The notes beneath the pieces are model-generated. The model worked only from the letters and a program-made list of their open reading frames with translations. It searched no databases and was not told the origin of the DNA. A DNA stretch of 36,154 nucleotides from Akkermansiaceae bacterium (GTDB lineage: Bacteria; Verrucomicrobiota; Verrucomicrobiia; Verrucomicrobiales; Akkermansiaceae), in assembly GCA_025362955.1 (NCBI GenBank), contig JANYFB010000053.1, positions 1 to 36,154 of the forward strand, read 5' to 3'. The translations under genes were made by a program, and so were the position numbers. This document shows positions 25,139 to 33,727 of this stretch, in pieces. Each line of letters begins with the position of its first letter. Position 1 is the stretch's first letter.

Positions 25139-26362
25139 TTAGGGTGCCAACCAGTCAATGTGAAGCATCTCCCCGATTAACCATTGATTTGGTTGCGCTT
25201 CGGCAGGTCCCCGTTCCAAGCGGAGGGTGATTTTCCGCGAACTCTGCGACTCCTCAATGATTTCACCTTTCCGGAAAAGCTCGTTGATCGCAGCCCCGCT
25301 CTGGGAATCCCTGCGGCCATAGCACCAGAGGGAAGATTGCCCATCTGGTGATAAAAAACGGTAGCATTGATAGTCCTCCTCTGGCCAAGCGGAGGTATAA
25401 TAGTCGGCGGTGGAAATCATCCCGCGGATTTCGCTCGGGTCGCCTCGATTCTGTTCCAGTAGCGTAAATGGAGCCGAGCTGAATACGGACGTTGCTTTCC
25501 AATCGAGCAAGAGCCGGTCGCCCTCGTTGATAAAATAGGCGGTGAATTTTGAGTGATCAGGTAAAGTCCCTTCTAACAACGCACAAGCATGCCCCGCTTG
25601 CTCCATCACGCCCCAGGAGGAATTGGAAGCTGGTGCCCATGATTTGGAGACTTCCAAGGGCTGCCAATGGGCGCGGAGTGCTTCCTTCATGGCCGCGCCA
25701 TTCCTAACTAACGGCACGATCTCATCCGAATCTACCGCCTGAGCATAGGCGCGGAAAATCTGCATCGCTTCGGATTGCTTCATCAACAGGCGATCTTGAG
25801 CCTCCATGCCTTCGATTTTTTCCTCAATTTCCACTTTGAGCGCGCCTTTTTCCGGGTCGATTTTTGGGGCATTCATCGCATTGAACATCGGCAGGAAAAC
25901 CATCGCCAAGATGACAATCGCCGCCACGCCAGCCCCGGCGGCCAGTGTCCACCGCACGGGAGTCCGATCCGCGATTCCCCACTCGCGCCCCTCCCCGCGC
26001 GGACCCTTTTCGCTCTCAGCGCGGACCCCTCGCTCGTGATACTTAACCTGCCGGGCAACCTTGGGGGGGGGTGTTTCGGCTTCTTCCAGCCGGATGACAT
26101 CGCCATTGAATTCTTGAACTTCGATCCTGTGTAAGGGCTCCGAGGCAAGCACCCGAACCAGGTTCGACTCGATTCTCAGCCCCGACTGAGGAATTTCGCC
26201 CGTCGTTTCAGCAGATGCACGGTCGGCAACGGTGCGCCTAGGAGGTAATACCGTAGAAATCTTGATTTCATGAGAAAGGCACTCCTCCTCATCATCGTCC
26301 CAGCAGTCGTCCGCAGAAACGTCGGGAACGTGATTGTTAGGGTCAGATAGATTGGGATGCAT
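25139..26362 (-). CDS. Single-pass membrane protein of unknown function, in an Hsp70 operon
   Basis: From the ATG at 26362 the product has 407 residues. It has an acidic, probably disordered N-terminus (DDCWDDDEEEC), a charged linker, one membrane helix (about 137-159, WTLAAGAGVAAIVILAMVF) and a C-terminal soluble domain of about 220 residues. In that domain FRAYAQAVDSDEIVPLV, KFTAYFINEGDRLLLDW and the terminal LHIDW correspond to segments of the downstream protein, so the two look like diverged paralogues. The fold may be NTF2-like, but this is a guess. It follows the Hsp70 gene by 63 nt and precedes its paralogue, all on the minus strand, which suggests a shared job. An ATG at 26413 is the alternative start. 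Confidence 0.78.
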   Translation of the reverse strand: MHPNLSDPNNHVPDVSADDCWDDDEEECLSHEIKISTVLPPRRTVADRASAETTGEIPQSGLRIESNLVRVLASEPLHRIEVQEFNGDVIRLEEAETPPPKVARQVKYHERGVRAESEKGPRGEGREWGIADRTPVRWTLAAGAGVAAIVILAMVFLPMFNAMNAPKIDPEKGALKVEIEEKIEGMEAQDRLLMKQSEAMQIFRAYAQAVDSDEIVPLVRNGAAMKEALRAHWQPLEVSKSWAPASNSSWGVMEQAGHACALLEGTLPDHSKFTAYFINEGDRLLLDWKATSVFSSAPFTLLEQNRGDPSEIRGMISTADYYTSAWPEEDYQCYRFLSPDGQSSLWCYGRRDSQSGAAINELFRKGEIIEESQSSRKITLRLERGPAEAQPNQWLIGEMLHIDWLAP

Positions 26363-26425
26363 CGAGGGAAATGAAAGGCTAGGCAAGGTGAAGGCGCTAA
26401 CCGGCGCTTGCAAGCGGCTTTGACC

Positions 26426-28213
26426 TTATTCTCCGATCAACTGGCGATCAAGAGCGGCGTCCATCGCCTGCTCCACCAGCCGAGCGGCAAGGGCTTCAGT
26501 CGCAACGTCCAGTCGATGCACCGCCGCTTTCAGGGGATTGGCCGCGCCATTCGCCAATGCGGTTTGGACAGCAGTCACAGCTGCTTCGATTTCTCCGCGC
26601 TCGTCGTCCATCGCAAGTCCCTGGCTCAAAACAGCCTCCACGGCGGGCAGCAGTTCCTCCGCCTTCATTTTCGCCTCGGTGAAAATCCGCCCTGCCATGT
26701 CCTCGAAGGCGTGCTTCACCGACTCGCTGACCATCGCTTCCACCGCTGAGTCAGCCACATTGACCGCCGCGCTTTGGATCTGGATCACCGTGTCGATTCC
26801 GCTGGAAACGTCGCGGGCAAGTGCTTCCAAGATTCCATTTTCGTCGATCTTGAATTGGACGCCCACTCGCGCCTGGCCTTTTGCCGATTGGGAAAAAGCC
26901 ACGTTGAAATTGCCCAGCTCCCAATTGTCCTTGGCCATCTCCCGTTCGCCTTGAAGCACCCGCACGCGCATCGCCGCTTGGCCATCCGCGGCGTTGGTGA
27001 ACAGTTCACCCGCCTTGCACGGGATTGTCGTATTGCGCGGGATCAGGACATTCATCAAGCCGCCGAAGGTCTCTATCCCGAGGCTTAGAGGCGTCACATC
27101 TAGCAAGATCATCTTCCGCAGCGCACCGCTCATGACCCCGCCCTGAATCGTCGCCCCCAGCGCGATCGCTTCATCGGGATGCTGCGAAAGATCCGGCTCG
27201 CGCCCGAAAAGCTCTGTCACCGCCCGCCGGACCGCAGGCATCCGGGTGCTGCCGCCGACCACCACCACCGCGCTCAAATCTTCTGGCTTGAGCGCCGCGT
27301 CCGCTAGCGCCCGGCGACAGAGGTGCAGCGTTTTGCCAATCCACGGAGCTGCGAGTTTTTCCAGCTCTTGACGCGTAATTGGCACTTCCAAACTACGGCT
27401 TCCATCGTAGAAAGGGACGCGGAAGATCGCTTCCTCATCGGTCGAGAGAGCGAGTTTCACTCGTTCCGCTTCCTCCGTTAGACGAACCCGGGCCGCCTTG
27501 TCGATTTCCCCAGCTCCAGCCCGTTGCATGACACGAGCGAGAATCAATGCATCCAGATCGTCGCCGCCCAAGCGGGTGTCCCCGCAGGTAGAAAGCACTT
27601 GGAATACTCCGTCCTGCATTTCCAAAATGGATAGATCGAAAGTGCCGCCGCCCAGATCATACACTGCCACCCTCGCTTTTTCCTCGAGCTTGTCCAAGCC
27701 ATACGCAAGGGCAGCGGCGGTGGGCTCGTTGAGAATTCTAACAACTTCTAGGCCCGCAAGCGTGCCCGCCCGCTTCGTGGCCGCACGTTGGCCATCGTGA
27801 AAATAGGCGGGCACCGTGATGACCGCCTTGCGGATTTCCACACCCATCCGCCACTCCGCGATGCGTTTCATTTCCCTCAAAATCTCCGCGCTGATTGCTT
27901 CCGCCGTTTTCCCAAGCACCCGTGGCATCCCGTCCGGTCCAGCGTTTACCGCCACCGGAAAATTTTCCTCAATCTCGCTCGTCCGCCGTCCCATCAGCCG
28001 TTTGATGCTCGTCACCACCCGCTCTGGTTCCAGCCCGCGACGCCGCAAGGCCATCGCTCCCACTTCCACCGAGCCGTCGTTTGCCACATACACCGCGCTG
28101 GGCGTGATCCGGCGGCCATCCTCATTTGCTAACAAAATTGGAAACCCCGAGTCCACCACGCCGACGGCGGAATTTGTCGTCCCCAGATCGATTCCTAGAA
28201 TCATCTCATTCAT
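26426..28213 (-). CDS. Hsp70 family chaperone (HscA/DnaK-like)
   Basis: The product of about 595 residues has a complete Hsp70 ATPase domain: [59 protein letters not shown] and [14 protein letters not shown]. The substrate domain follows ([20 protein letters not shown], then LIPRNTTIP and [12 protein letters not shown]), with a C-terminal helical lid of reduced length. It is shorter than DnaK and lacks a DnaK-type acidic tail, resembling HscA/HscC paralogues. No grpE, dnaJ, hscB or isc genes are in the window. Two membrane proteins follow in the same operon. In-frame ATGs at 28228, 28213 and 28204 are all possible; 28213 is a compromise. Confidence 0.92.
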   Translation of the reverse strand: MNEMILGIDLGTTNSAVGVVDSGFPILLANEDGRRITPSAVYVANDGSVEVGAMALRRRGLEPERVVTSIKRLMGRRTSEIEENFPVAVNAGPDGMPRVLGKTAEAISAEILREMKRIAEWRMGVEIRKAVITVPAYFHDGQRAATKRAGTLAGLEVVRILNEPTAAALAYGLDKLEEKARVAVYDLGGGTFDLSILEMQDGVFQVLSTCGDTRLGGDDLDALILARVMQRAGAGEIDKAARVRLTEEAERVKLALSTDEEAIFRVPFYDGSRSLEVPITRQELEKLAAPWIGKTLHLCRRALADAALKPEDLSAVVVVGGSTRMPAVRRAVTELFGREPDLSQHPDEAIALGATIQGGVMSGALRKMILLDVTPLSLGIETFGGLMNVLIPRNTTIPCKAGELFTNAADGQAAMRVRVLQGEREMAKDNWELGNFNVAFSQSAKGQARVGVQFKIDENGILEALARDVSSGIDTVIQIQSAAVNVADSAVEAMVSESVKHAFEDMAGRIFTEAKMKAEELLPAVEAVLSQGLAMDDERGEIEAAVTAVQTALANGAANPLKAAVHRLDVATEALAARLVEQAMDAALDRQLIGE

Positions 28214-28378
28214 CCGGGTCAGCTTCATTGGGGAGACGAGTTACGTCAACTCCAGCCGATTGCTCAACGAGAATGAAAGAAGGTGTCAAACATAGCACTT
28301 CGCTTGCATCCCACGGCGGGACTGCTTAGATCTCCGGACCGGTGCATCACTCCGGTCCATTTTCAATCCGTAAATACC
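28214..28378. promoter_or_regulatory. Divergent region between the Hsp70 gene and yebC, with an inverted repeat
   Basis: The region must carry promoters for both divergent genes. A perfect 7-bp inverted repeat GGACCGG/CCGGTCC (28336-28342 and 28352-28358, 9-nt spacer) lies 20 nt upstream of the yebC ATG. No T-run follows it, so it is not a standard terminator. It could be an operator or a leader hairpin. Confidence 0.4.
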
Positions 28379-29089
28379 ATGGGAAGACATTTTGAATGCC
28401 GCCGCAGGGCGAAGGAATCGCGCTGGGCCACGATGTCCAAGGTGTTTCCGAAGTTGGCCAAATCCATTACCATGGCCGCGAAAAACGGCGGCTCGGACCC
28501 GGAATCCAATGCGCCGCTCCGCGTGGCAATCAATAACGCCAAGGCGCAGAACCTCTCGAAGGAAAACATCGAGAATGCGATTAAACGCGCTGCTGGCAAG
28601 GACGCTGCGGATATTTCGGAAATCACCTACGAGGGGAAAGGTCCTCACGGATCACTGTTCATCGTAGAATGTGCGACGGACAATTCTAACCGATCAGTGG
28701 GGAACTTGAAAATTATCTTTAATAAAAACGGTGGCCAGCTCGTGAACACCGGGCAACTGGATTTCATGTTCAATCGAAAAACCGTGATCGAGTTTCCGGT
28801 GCCTGCGGGGCGGGATCTGGAGGAGTTAGAATTGGAACTCATCGATTCGGGGCTGGAAGAGCTTACAATGGACGAGGGCATCGTTTCCGTCATCGGGGAA
28901 TACAGCGCCTTCGCCAGTCTGACACAAGCAGTGGAGGCGGCGGGGATTGTTCCGACGAAATCCAGCCTCCAACGGCTGCCAACTCAGCCGGTCTATTTGA
29001 CGGAGGAGCAGATGGAGGAAGTAGAGGGGATCTTGGATAAGATCGAGGACGACGACGATGTGCAGGCCGTTTTCACCAATTTAGCCTGA
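28379..29089 (+). CDS. yebC: YebC/TACO1-family protein
   Basis: The 236-residue product has the family pattern: MGRHFECRRRAKESRWATMS at the N-terminus, VFPKLAKSITMAAKNGG, NLSKENIENAIKRAAGKDA, YEGKGPHGSLFIVECATDN and a Glu/Asp-rich C-terminal domain. YebC proteins were described as transcriptional regulators (PmpR), and more recent work assigns members a role in translation of difficult sequences such as Pro-rich stretches. The N-terminus reads GRHFECRRRAK where many members have GHSKW-type residues, a modest variation. The frame opens at 28283 but the ATG at 28379 gives the family start. Confidence 0.9.
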   Translation: MGRHFECRRRAKESRWATMSKVFPKLAKSITMAAKNGGSDPESNAPLRVAINNAKAQNLSKENIENAIKRAAGKDAADISEITYEGKGPHGSLFIVECATDNSNRSVGNLKIIFNKNGGQLVNTGQLDFMFNRKTVIEFPVPAGRDLEELELELIDSGLEELTMDEGIVSVIGEYSAFASLTQAVEAAGIVPTKSSLQRLPTQPVYLTEEQMEEVEGILDKIEDDDDVQAVFTNLA

Positions 29090-29216
29090 GCGTCCTTAGC
29101 ACGGTTTTTTGACTCGTGGACGTGCAAAGCGCACGGTGTAGGGATGTCGGAATTTCTGAAGCTCGGCTGAATCGCATCAGTGGAAACACCGGCGTTTCAT
29201 TAGTACCAATGGAATT

Positions 29217-29234
29217 CCGGGCACTTCTGCCCGG
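29217..29234. other. Hairpin in the yebC-OmpA-like intergenic region
   Basis: A perfect 6-bp stem CCGGGC/GCCCGG encloses a 6-nt loop, with no T-run after it. Another short hairpin (CGTGC/GCACG) lies at 29121-29135 in the same 227-nt gap (29090-29316). No RNA gene or protein-like frame was recognised in the gap. Confidence 0.35.
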
Positions 29235-29316
29235 CTAGAGGAGGAGCTCCCCAAGCAGGCACGATAGCTGCGAGAGAATGCTTCAACGTATTTTTGTCCT
29301 CCTTTAATCTATCTCC

Positions 29317-29994
29317 ATGAAATCGTATTACCCGTCGCTACTAGCTACCGTATCACTCGTTACTGCGACTGCCCAAACGACCCCGCCAGTGGTGGTTGTG
29401 AAAGAAGAAACGCTAAGAACGACCCCGGATGGGCGGGTGACATCATCCGAAACGACGGTGGTGGAAGCGGTCACACCCGCCGTACCTCCCCGGCGGCATT
29501 TAGATATGGAAATGGCGCGCAGGCAGTTGTCGATTTTTCCTAAGGCAATTCCTGTCCCAGAGCCAAATCCTATTCCCGGAATCTCTTTGCGAACCTATAA
29601 CTCCGACCGCAATGTGGTAGTGGTGGAGGGCCGGGAACTTCCTTATGTGACCCTACCGGTATTATTTGTGAAGGACACGGCTGAGTTATTGGATGTCGAT
29701 TCCAGCGTGGCCTTGGAAGATACAGCCCGCGCCATCCGCGAGCTTCTGCATGCCAATCCCAACGCCGTATTCGACATTGAGGGGCACACCAGCACTGATG
29801 GTGAGCCGGAGATAAATATGGAACTCTCCGCCCAACGGGCTCGAAAGGTATATGATGAACTCACTCGTCATTATATGATCCCGGCGACGGCTTTGAGTGC
29901 TCATGGCTATGGCGAAAATTTCCCACTTTATCCACAAGGCAACGAAGCACAGATGATGTTGGATCGCCGAGTACTGGTAGTCCGTATTAAATAA
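29317..29994 (+). CDS. OmpA-domain envelope protein
   Basis: The 225-residue protein has a signal peptide (Met-Lys-Ser-Tyr-Tyr, a hydrophobic core and cleavage around residue 19-20), a Thr/Val/Pro-rich region of about 80 residues, and a C-terminal OmpA/MotB peptidoglycan-binding domain. The domain is marked by VLFVKDTAELLD and the core FDIEGHTSTDGEPEINMELS with AQRARKVYDEL after it. This domain binds diaminopimelate in peptidoglycan, so the protein probably links the outer membrane or periplasm to the wall. There is no beta-barrel. The repeat protein gene follows 39 nt downstream on the same strand. Confidence 0.88.
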   Translation: MKSYYPSLLATVSLVTATAQTTPPVVVVKEETLRTTPDGRVTSSETTVVEAVTPAVPPRRHLDMEMARRQLSIFPKAIPVPEPNPIPGISLRTYNSDRNVVVVEGRELPYVTLPVLFVKDTAELLDVDSSVALEDTARAIRELLHANPNAVFDIEGHTSTDGEPEINMELSAQRARKVYDELTRHYMIPATALSAHGYGENFPLYPQGNEAQMMLDRRVLVVRIK

Positions 29995-30033
29995 TCTGCA
30001 AATTGCCTTATCCCAAACAAGAAACCAAAAAAC

Positions 30034-30918
30034 ATGAAAGCAAATCCAACATTCAAATGGCTCGGAGTCGTCTTTACTTCAGTGTCGCTAACCCTCGCAA
30101 CCGCACATGCTGAGCCCGATAAGGGTACGGACAAAAAAGGCACAGGCGCAACCTCGGAAAAAAAAGCGGACAAGATCGATTCAAAAGCAGATCGCAAAAC
30201 CGATAAAATCGACAATCAAGCGGATCGTAAGACCGAAAAAGTTGATGACAAAGCGGATCGCAAAACCGATAGAATCGATAATCAAGCAGACCGGAAAATC
30301 GATAGCCTTGATGGAAAGCACGATAACAAGAGCGACAAGATCGAAACTCAAGCGGATCGAAAGACTGATAGAATCGACGACAAAGCGGATCGCAAAACAG
30401 ATAAAATCGACGCTAAGGCCGATCATAAGAGTGATAAGGTTGACGACAAGGCAGACGCGAAAACAGATCGCATTGATGGAAATGGCCGGACTGATTCCAA
30501 CAATAATGGTCGGAACAATAACCAAAATGTCGATCGTAAGGAGGATCGCACCGACAGACGTGTTTACAAAGTGGGGGAATTCAAAGAGCATTTCCCTGAC
30601 AGGGATCGGGATCGCGTTGTGGGGTATTTCGCCAGCTTCAGTAACCGTGAGCATGGCCTTCCCCCTGGATTTGCGAACAACTGGAAAAATGTTAAACGCC
30701 TGCCGGTGGGATGGAGAGACCATCTTGTCCGGGGCTATGTTATCGACGATACATGGTATGCTTCATTTCAACCCGTACCTTATACATGGTTTCCCGAGGT
30801 GGTCGTAGTTCCTGATACACGACTCTATTGGTATGGCGATCGTGTTGTCCGCGTGTATGAACCGACTCGTGAGGTAGTGGACGTCATCGTCGTTCCTTCC
30901 ATTCATGTGGATCTATAA
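30034..30918 (+). CDS. Secreted protein with nine 11-residue charged repeats and an RcnB/CigR-like C-terminal domain
   Basis: The 294-residue product begins with a signal peptide cleaved near residue 26 (ATAHA, then Glu-Pro-Asp). Residues 50-148 are nine consecutive 11-residue units of consensus xKADRKTDKID. The first two positions alternate between Asp-Lys and Asn-Gln types in the first half, suggesting an ancestral 22-residue pair. Such hendecads are compatible with an extended right-handed or straight coiled coil. A Asn/Gly/Asp-rich linker follows (149-175). The C-terminal domain (about 176-294) has GLPPGFANNW, RLPVGW, YWYGDRVVRVY and VVDVIVVP, a pattern like periplasmic RcnB/CigR-type small proteins. 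Function is unknown; it is probably periplasmic and stress- or envelope-related. Confidence 0.85.
   Translation: MKANPTFKWLGVVFTSVSLTLATAHAEPDKGTDKKGTGATSEKKADKIDSKADRKTDKIDNQADRKTEKVDDKADRKTDRIDNQADRKIDSLDGKHDNKSDKIETQADRKTDRIDDKADRKTDKIDAKADHKSDKVDDKADAKTDRIDGNGRTDSNNNGRNNNQNVDRKEDRTDRRVYKVGEFKEHFPDRDRDRVVGYFASFSNREHGLPPGFANNWKNVKRLPVGWRDHLVRGYVIDDTWYASFQPVPYTWFPEVVVVPDTRLYWYGDRVVRVYEPTREVVDVIVVPSIHVDL
30181..30477 (+). repeat. Nine 33-bp in-frame tandem repeats
   Basis: Each 33-bp unit encodes one 11-residue repeat of the secreted protein. Units are diverged at DNA level, with many synonymous differences, so the array is old or under protein-level selection rather than a recent slippage product. 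Confidence 0.9.
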
Positions 30919-30927
30919 CCCGGTTGA

Positions 30928-32634
30928 TTATGGCTGCGTCTTGAGCTCGGCGAGTTTTTTCTCGACGCGCTCAAGATCGTGTTTCCATGAATCCGGGAGA
31001 TTCTCTCGCCTCAAACATGCGGCGGCTAGGGGCAATTTCCCGGCGATTTCAAGAACGAGTCCCTTGTCGTGCATGAAGTAATCCCAATGAATCTTATGTG
31101 CGACAGGATCAAGACCTAGCCGGTGCATATACAATTCCAATCGCGCAATTTCCCGCAATCCTGCAAGTGGAGTTTCCTGCCGGGCAAGGGCGCGGGCGTA
31201 GTGACCGGCGCAAGCTACCTCGGCTAAAGCAAAATGGCCGCTGGGAAGCTCCCGTGTGGGGGCGAGAATCTTATTTTCCTCATGGAAACGGCGGGCAACT
31301 TCCGGCCATACCGTGCGTTGGCGGTCGATTACCGCCTGCCATTTTCCCAACGCGAGATCCCGGTCGTCCAGCTCCCACACAGCGCGGGCTTGAGTCGGGT
31401 ACTGTCGCAGAACATCGGCCATCAGTCGGTCGAGATCGTGCCAGAGAAACGAGCGCCTGGCCGAAAGGATGATGAGAACTCCTAACAGTAAGCCTACGGG
31501 AATACGCGGGGAAATCGTGATGAACATCCATTGCCAAGCCGCTGTCAGCAAAATGGCTGCGGCGAGACAGAACCATGGCAGACCGGGGTAGATCCGATAT
31601 TCCGGCATGAATTCCGGGATCGGATAGAAAACGCGAAATAAAATCGTCGCGACATAAAGAAACATGCAGGTGCCAAACAGCCGCGTGGGTTTTCTAAAAG
31701 CGAGAAACACGCTGATCCCTGCTAGTGTTAGAAAAGCGCCTGCCGCGAACATTGCGCCATGGTCCGGGATGTTCCAAAACGATGCTCCGGGGGGCACCAA
31801 TGTCTCGGCGATATGGTGGTCCGAACTGAGCGCGATGGGAATGATGCTGCGCCAAGCAAATTCCCAGAAAACTCGCGCAATCGTGTAGGCATGACTGATG
31901 AACCGGGGTTGAGACCATTGGTGAACTCCATTAGACCACCAAATGAATGAGCCTGTTAGCCACAATGCGGAGATCATGATCACTGTGAACCCTCCAATCC
32001 TCCAAGCGTGCCGACGCAAGAAACTCCAATGCCCCGGCGATGCACTAGCGAGTCCAACCGCACCGGTGGCCATCAATGCGTGAAAAAGTCCGGGGCCTTT
32101 TGAAAATGTCGCACCTAAAATGAACACTCCACACGGGACAAATTTCCACCAGCCCCCATCTTTAAAAAACGACAGCAACGACCAAGCTGCTAGAAAGGAA
32201 AATAGCGTCACCCACGCGAGGTCCTGAGTTCGCACGTAGTTTGGGATTTCACTCGCGAGCGGGTGCACTGCGAACAACAGCGCGCCCAACAAGGCAACTC
32301 CCGGAGGCCATCGACCACGGAGGAAATCCCGACCGAAGCCGAACACGACGCAGGCGACCGAGGTGTGCAGCACCCAGTTCATCGCGTGAAACCCGACCGG
32401 GGACATCCCGAATAATCGATATTGAATATGGTAACTAAAATAGGTCCACGCGATTAGCAACATTTGGGTGAAATGCCCAGACCGGACGACGTCGCTATCT
32501 CGGACTTGCGTGATGTCATCCATGTAGAATTGCGAGTCCAAGCACCAGAGGTGAGCCAGTGCGCTTGCGGCGATGATACCCACGAACGGCAGCCATGGCT
32601 TAACTTTCGCTGTTTCTTCGAAATCACCGTTCAC
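30928..32634 (-). CDS. TMTC/GT-C-like multipass membrane protein
   Basis: The 568-residue protein has about ten membrane helices followed by a soluble helical C-terminal part of about 150 residues. Near the N-terminus, QFYMDDITQVRDS places paired Asp residues in the first loop, and LLFAVHPLASEIPNYVRTQD is the characteristic second-loop motif of TMTC (DUF1736) proteins and related GT-C glycosyltransferases. Eukaryotic TMTC proteins O-mannosylate cadherins; bacterial relatives are presumed to use polyprenyl-phosphate sugars on periplasmic acceptors. The C-terminal part replaces the usual obvious TPR repeats with helices I cannot clearly assign. The start is a GTG at 32634. It is convergent with the repeat protein gene and divergent from the esterase gene. 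Confidence 0.78.
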   Translation of the reverse strand: MNGDFEETAKVKPWLPFVGIIAASALAHLWCLDSQFYMDDITQVRDSDVVRSGHFTQMLLIAWTYFSYHIQYRLFGMSPVGFHAMNWVLHTSVACVVFGFGRDFLRGRWPPGVALLGALLFAVHPLASEIPNYVRTQDLAWVTLFSFLAAWSLLSFFKDGGWWKFVPCGVFILGATFSKGPGLFHALMATGAVGLASASPGHWSFLRRHAWRIGGFTVIMISALWLTGSFIWWSNGVHQWSQPRFISHAYTIARVFWEFAWRSIIPIALSSDHHIAETLVPPGASFWNIPDHGAMFAAGAFLTLAGISVFLAFRKPTRLFGTCMFLYVATILFRVFYPIPEFMPEYRIYPGLPWFCLAAAILLTAAWQWMFITISPRIPVGLLLGVLIILSARRSFLWHDLDRLMADVLRQYPTQARAVWELDDRDLALGKWQAVIDRQRTVWPEVARRFHEENKILAPTRELPSGHFALAEVACAGHYARALARQETPLAGLREIARLELYMHRLGLDPVAHKIHWDYFMHDKGLVLEIAGKLPLAAACLRRENLPDSWKHDLERVEKKLAELKTQP

Positions 32635-32665
32635 CCCTAGAGTCTAGCAAGCCGAACCCTAGGCT

Positions 32666-32694
32666 CCGCAACTCTCTTTTTTTAGAGGCTGCGG
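32666..32694 (+). other. Imperfect hairpin upstream of the esterase gene
   Basis: CCGCA (32666-32670) pairs with TGCGG (32690-32694), and CTCT (32674-32677) with AGAG (32684-32687), around a T-rich loop. It lies about 50 nt upstream of the esterase ATG, between divergent genes, and could be an operator or leader structure. Confidence 0.3.
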
Positions 32695-32745
32695 AAAATG
32701 CGCGACAGAATATGGTCCCGATCAGAGTATCAAATCATTCAATCC

Positions 32746-33711
32746 ATGAAAAACCTGCCCTGCCTCCTTTATTGTTCTGTCCTGGTTTCCCTGATTTCCG
32801 CCTCGTGCCCGGCGGCGGAGGAGGCGGAATCCACCATCGGCCCTGACTATGTTGACGCCCCGGAAACAAAAGCCCAGCCCGGTGTGCCCGAGGGGAAGAT
32901 CGTTGAGTTCACGATGGATTCGAAGGATAGCAAAATCTACCAAGGCATCGCGAAAAACCAGCCGGGCATTGTCCCCTATCAGCGGAAGGTCGCGGTTTAC
33001 ATCCCGGCGCAGTATGAGTCGGGCAAGGAAGCGGCGTTCATCGTCGCGCAGGATGGACTCGGCTATAAGGGCGTGCTGCCGAAAGTCCTAGATAACATGA
33101 TCCAACAAAAGCGCCTGCCTGTAATGATCGCCGTGATGATCAACTCCGGTGGCGGGGACTCGTTAGGGAGCCAGCGCGGACTCGAATACGACACCGTTTC
33201 CGGAAAATACACGGAATTCATCGAAAAGGAAGTTCTGCCAAAAATCAGTGAGGATTACAAAATCACCTTCACCAAAAACCCCGAAGGCCGGGCGACAATG
33301 GGCGGCAGCTCCGGCGGCGCGGCGGCATTCACCATGGCTTGGTATCATCCGGAACTTTATCGGAAAGTTCTCACCTATTCGGGAACTTATGTGAACCAGC
33401 AATTTCCCGTAGATCGCAAAACCCCGCACGGCGCATGGGAGTATCACGAAAATCTCATCAAACGCAGTGTCAAAAAGCCTCTCCGCATCTGGCTTGAAGT
33501 CAGCGAGAAAGACAATGGCTGGGATCGCGACGAAGCATCCTTCCATAACTGGGTCATGGCGAACCAGCGAATGGCTGCCGAACTCAAGGCGAAGGGATAT
33601 GACTACCGCTACGTCTTCGCGAAAAACGCGGGCCACACCGACGGTAAAGTCACTCGCCAAACTCTGCCCAGCGCACTCGAATGGCTCTGGCAGGGCTATC
33701 CTGTGAAATAA
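32746..33711 (+). CDS. Enterochelin-esterase-like alpha/beta hydrolase, exported
   Basis: The 321-residue protein has a signal sequence with a possible lipobox (ISASC, Cys21) and an esterase-D-type alpha/beta-hydrolase domain. The nucleophile elbow is TMGGSSGGAAAF (Ser189 in the GxSxG position). A plausible catalytic Asp lies in VSEKDNGWD and His in NAGHTDG near the C-terminus. The oxyanion region is VYIPAQYESGKEAAFIVAQD. Proteins like this hydrolyse siderophore, acyl or carbohydrate esters; in this phylum they often accompany polysaccharide-degradation genes. The ATG at 32746 gives a clean signal sequence, although the frame opens at 32698. The DUF1592-type gene follows 16 nt downstream. Confidence 0.88.
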   Translation: MKNLPCLLYCSVLVSLISASCPAAEEAESTIGPDYVDAPETKAQPGVPEGKIVEFTMDSKDSKIYQGIAKNQPGIVPYQRKVAVYIPAQYESGKEAAFIVAQDGLGYKGVLPKVLDNMIQQKRLPVMIAVMINSGGGDSLGSQRGLEYDTVSGKYTEFIEKEVLPKISEDYKITFTKNPEGRATMGGSSGGAAAFTMAWYHPELYRKVLTYSGTYVNQQFPVDRKTPHGAWEYHENLIKRSVKKPLRIWLEVSEKDNGWDRDEASFHNWVMANQRMAAELKAKGYDYRYVFAKNAGHTDGKVTRQTLPSALEWLWQGYPVK

Positions 33712-33727
33712 TTTTCGCACCGTTTCC

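Noticed and set aside
26043..26120. Possible frameshift at the run of eight G residues near 26066 in the membrane protein gene
   Set aside because: The frame continues through it with a plausible linker and reaches the membrane helix and paralogous domain on one side and an ATG on the other, so no break is needed.
29090..29316. Possible small RNA or tRNA between yebC and the OmpA-like gene
   Set aside because: Only two short hairpins are visible; no cloverleaf, conserved RNA motif or terminator T-run after a stem could be found.
30181..30477. Tandem 33-bp repeats as a CRISPR array
   Set aside because: The units are contiguous with no unique spacers and are all in one reading frame.
30181..30723. 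Antisense frame that looks like a hydrophobic membrane protein
   Set aside because: It is the complement of the 33-bp repeats; Lys/Asp codons read backwards give Ile/Leu/Val/Phe. The sense frame has a signal peptide and conserved C-terminal domain.
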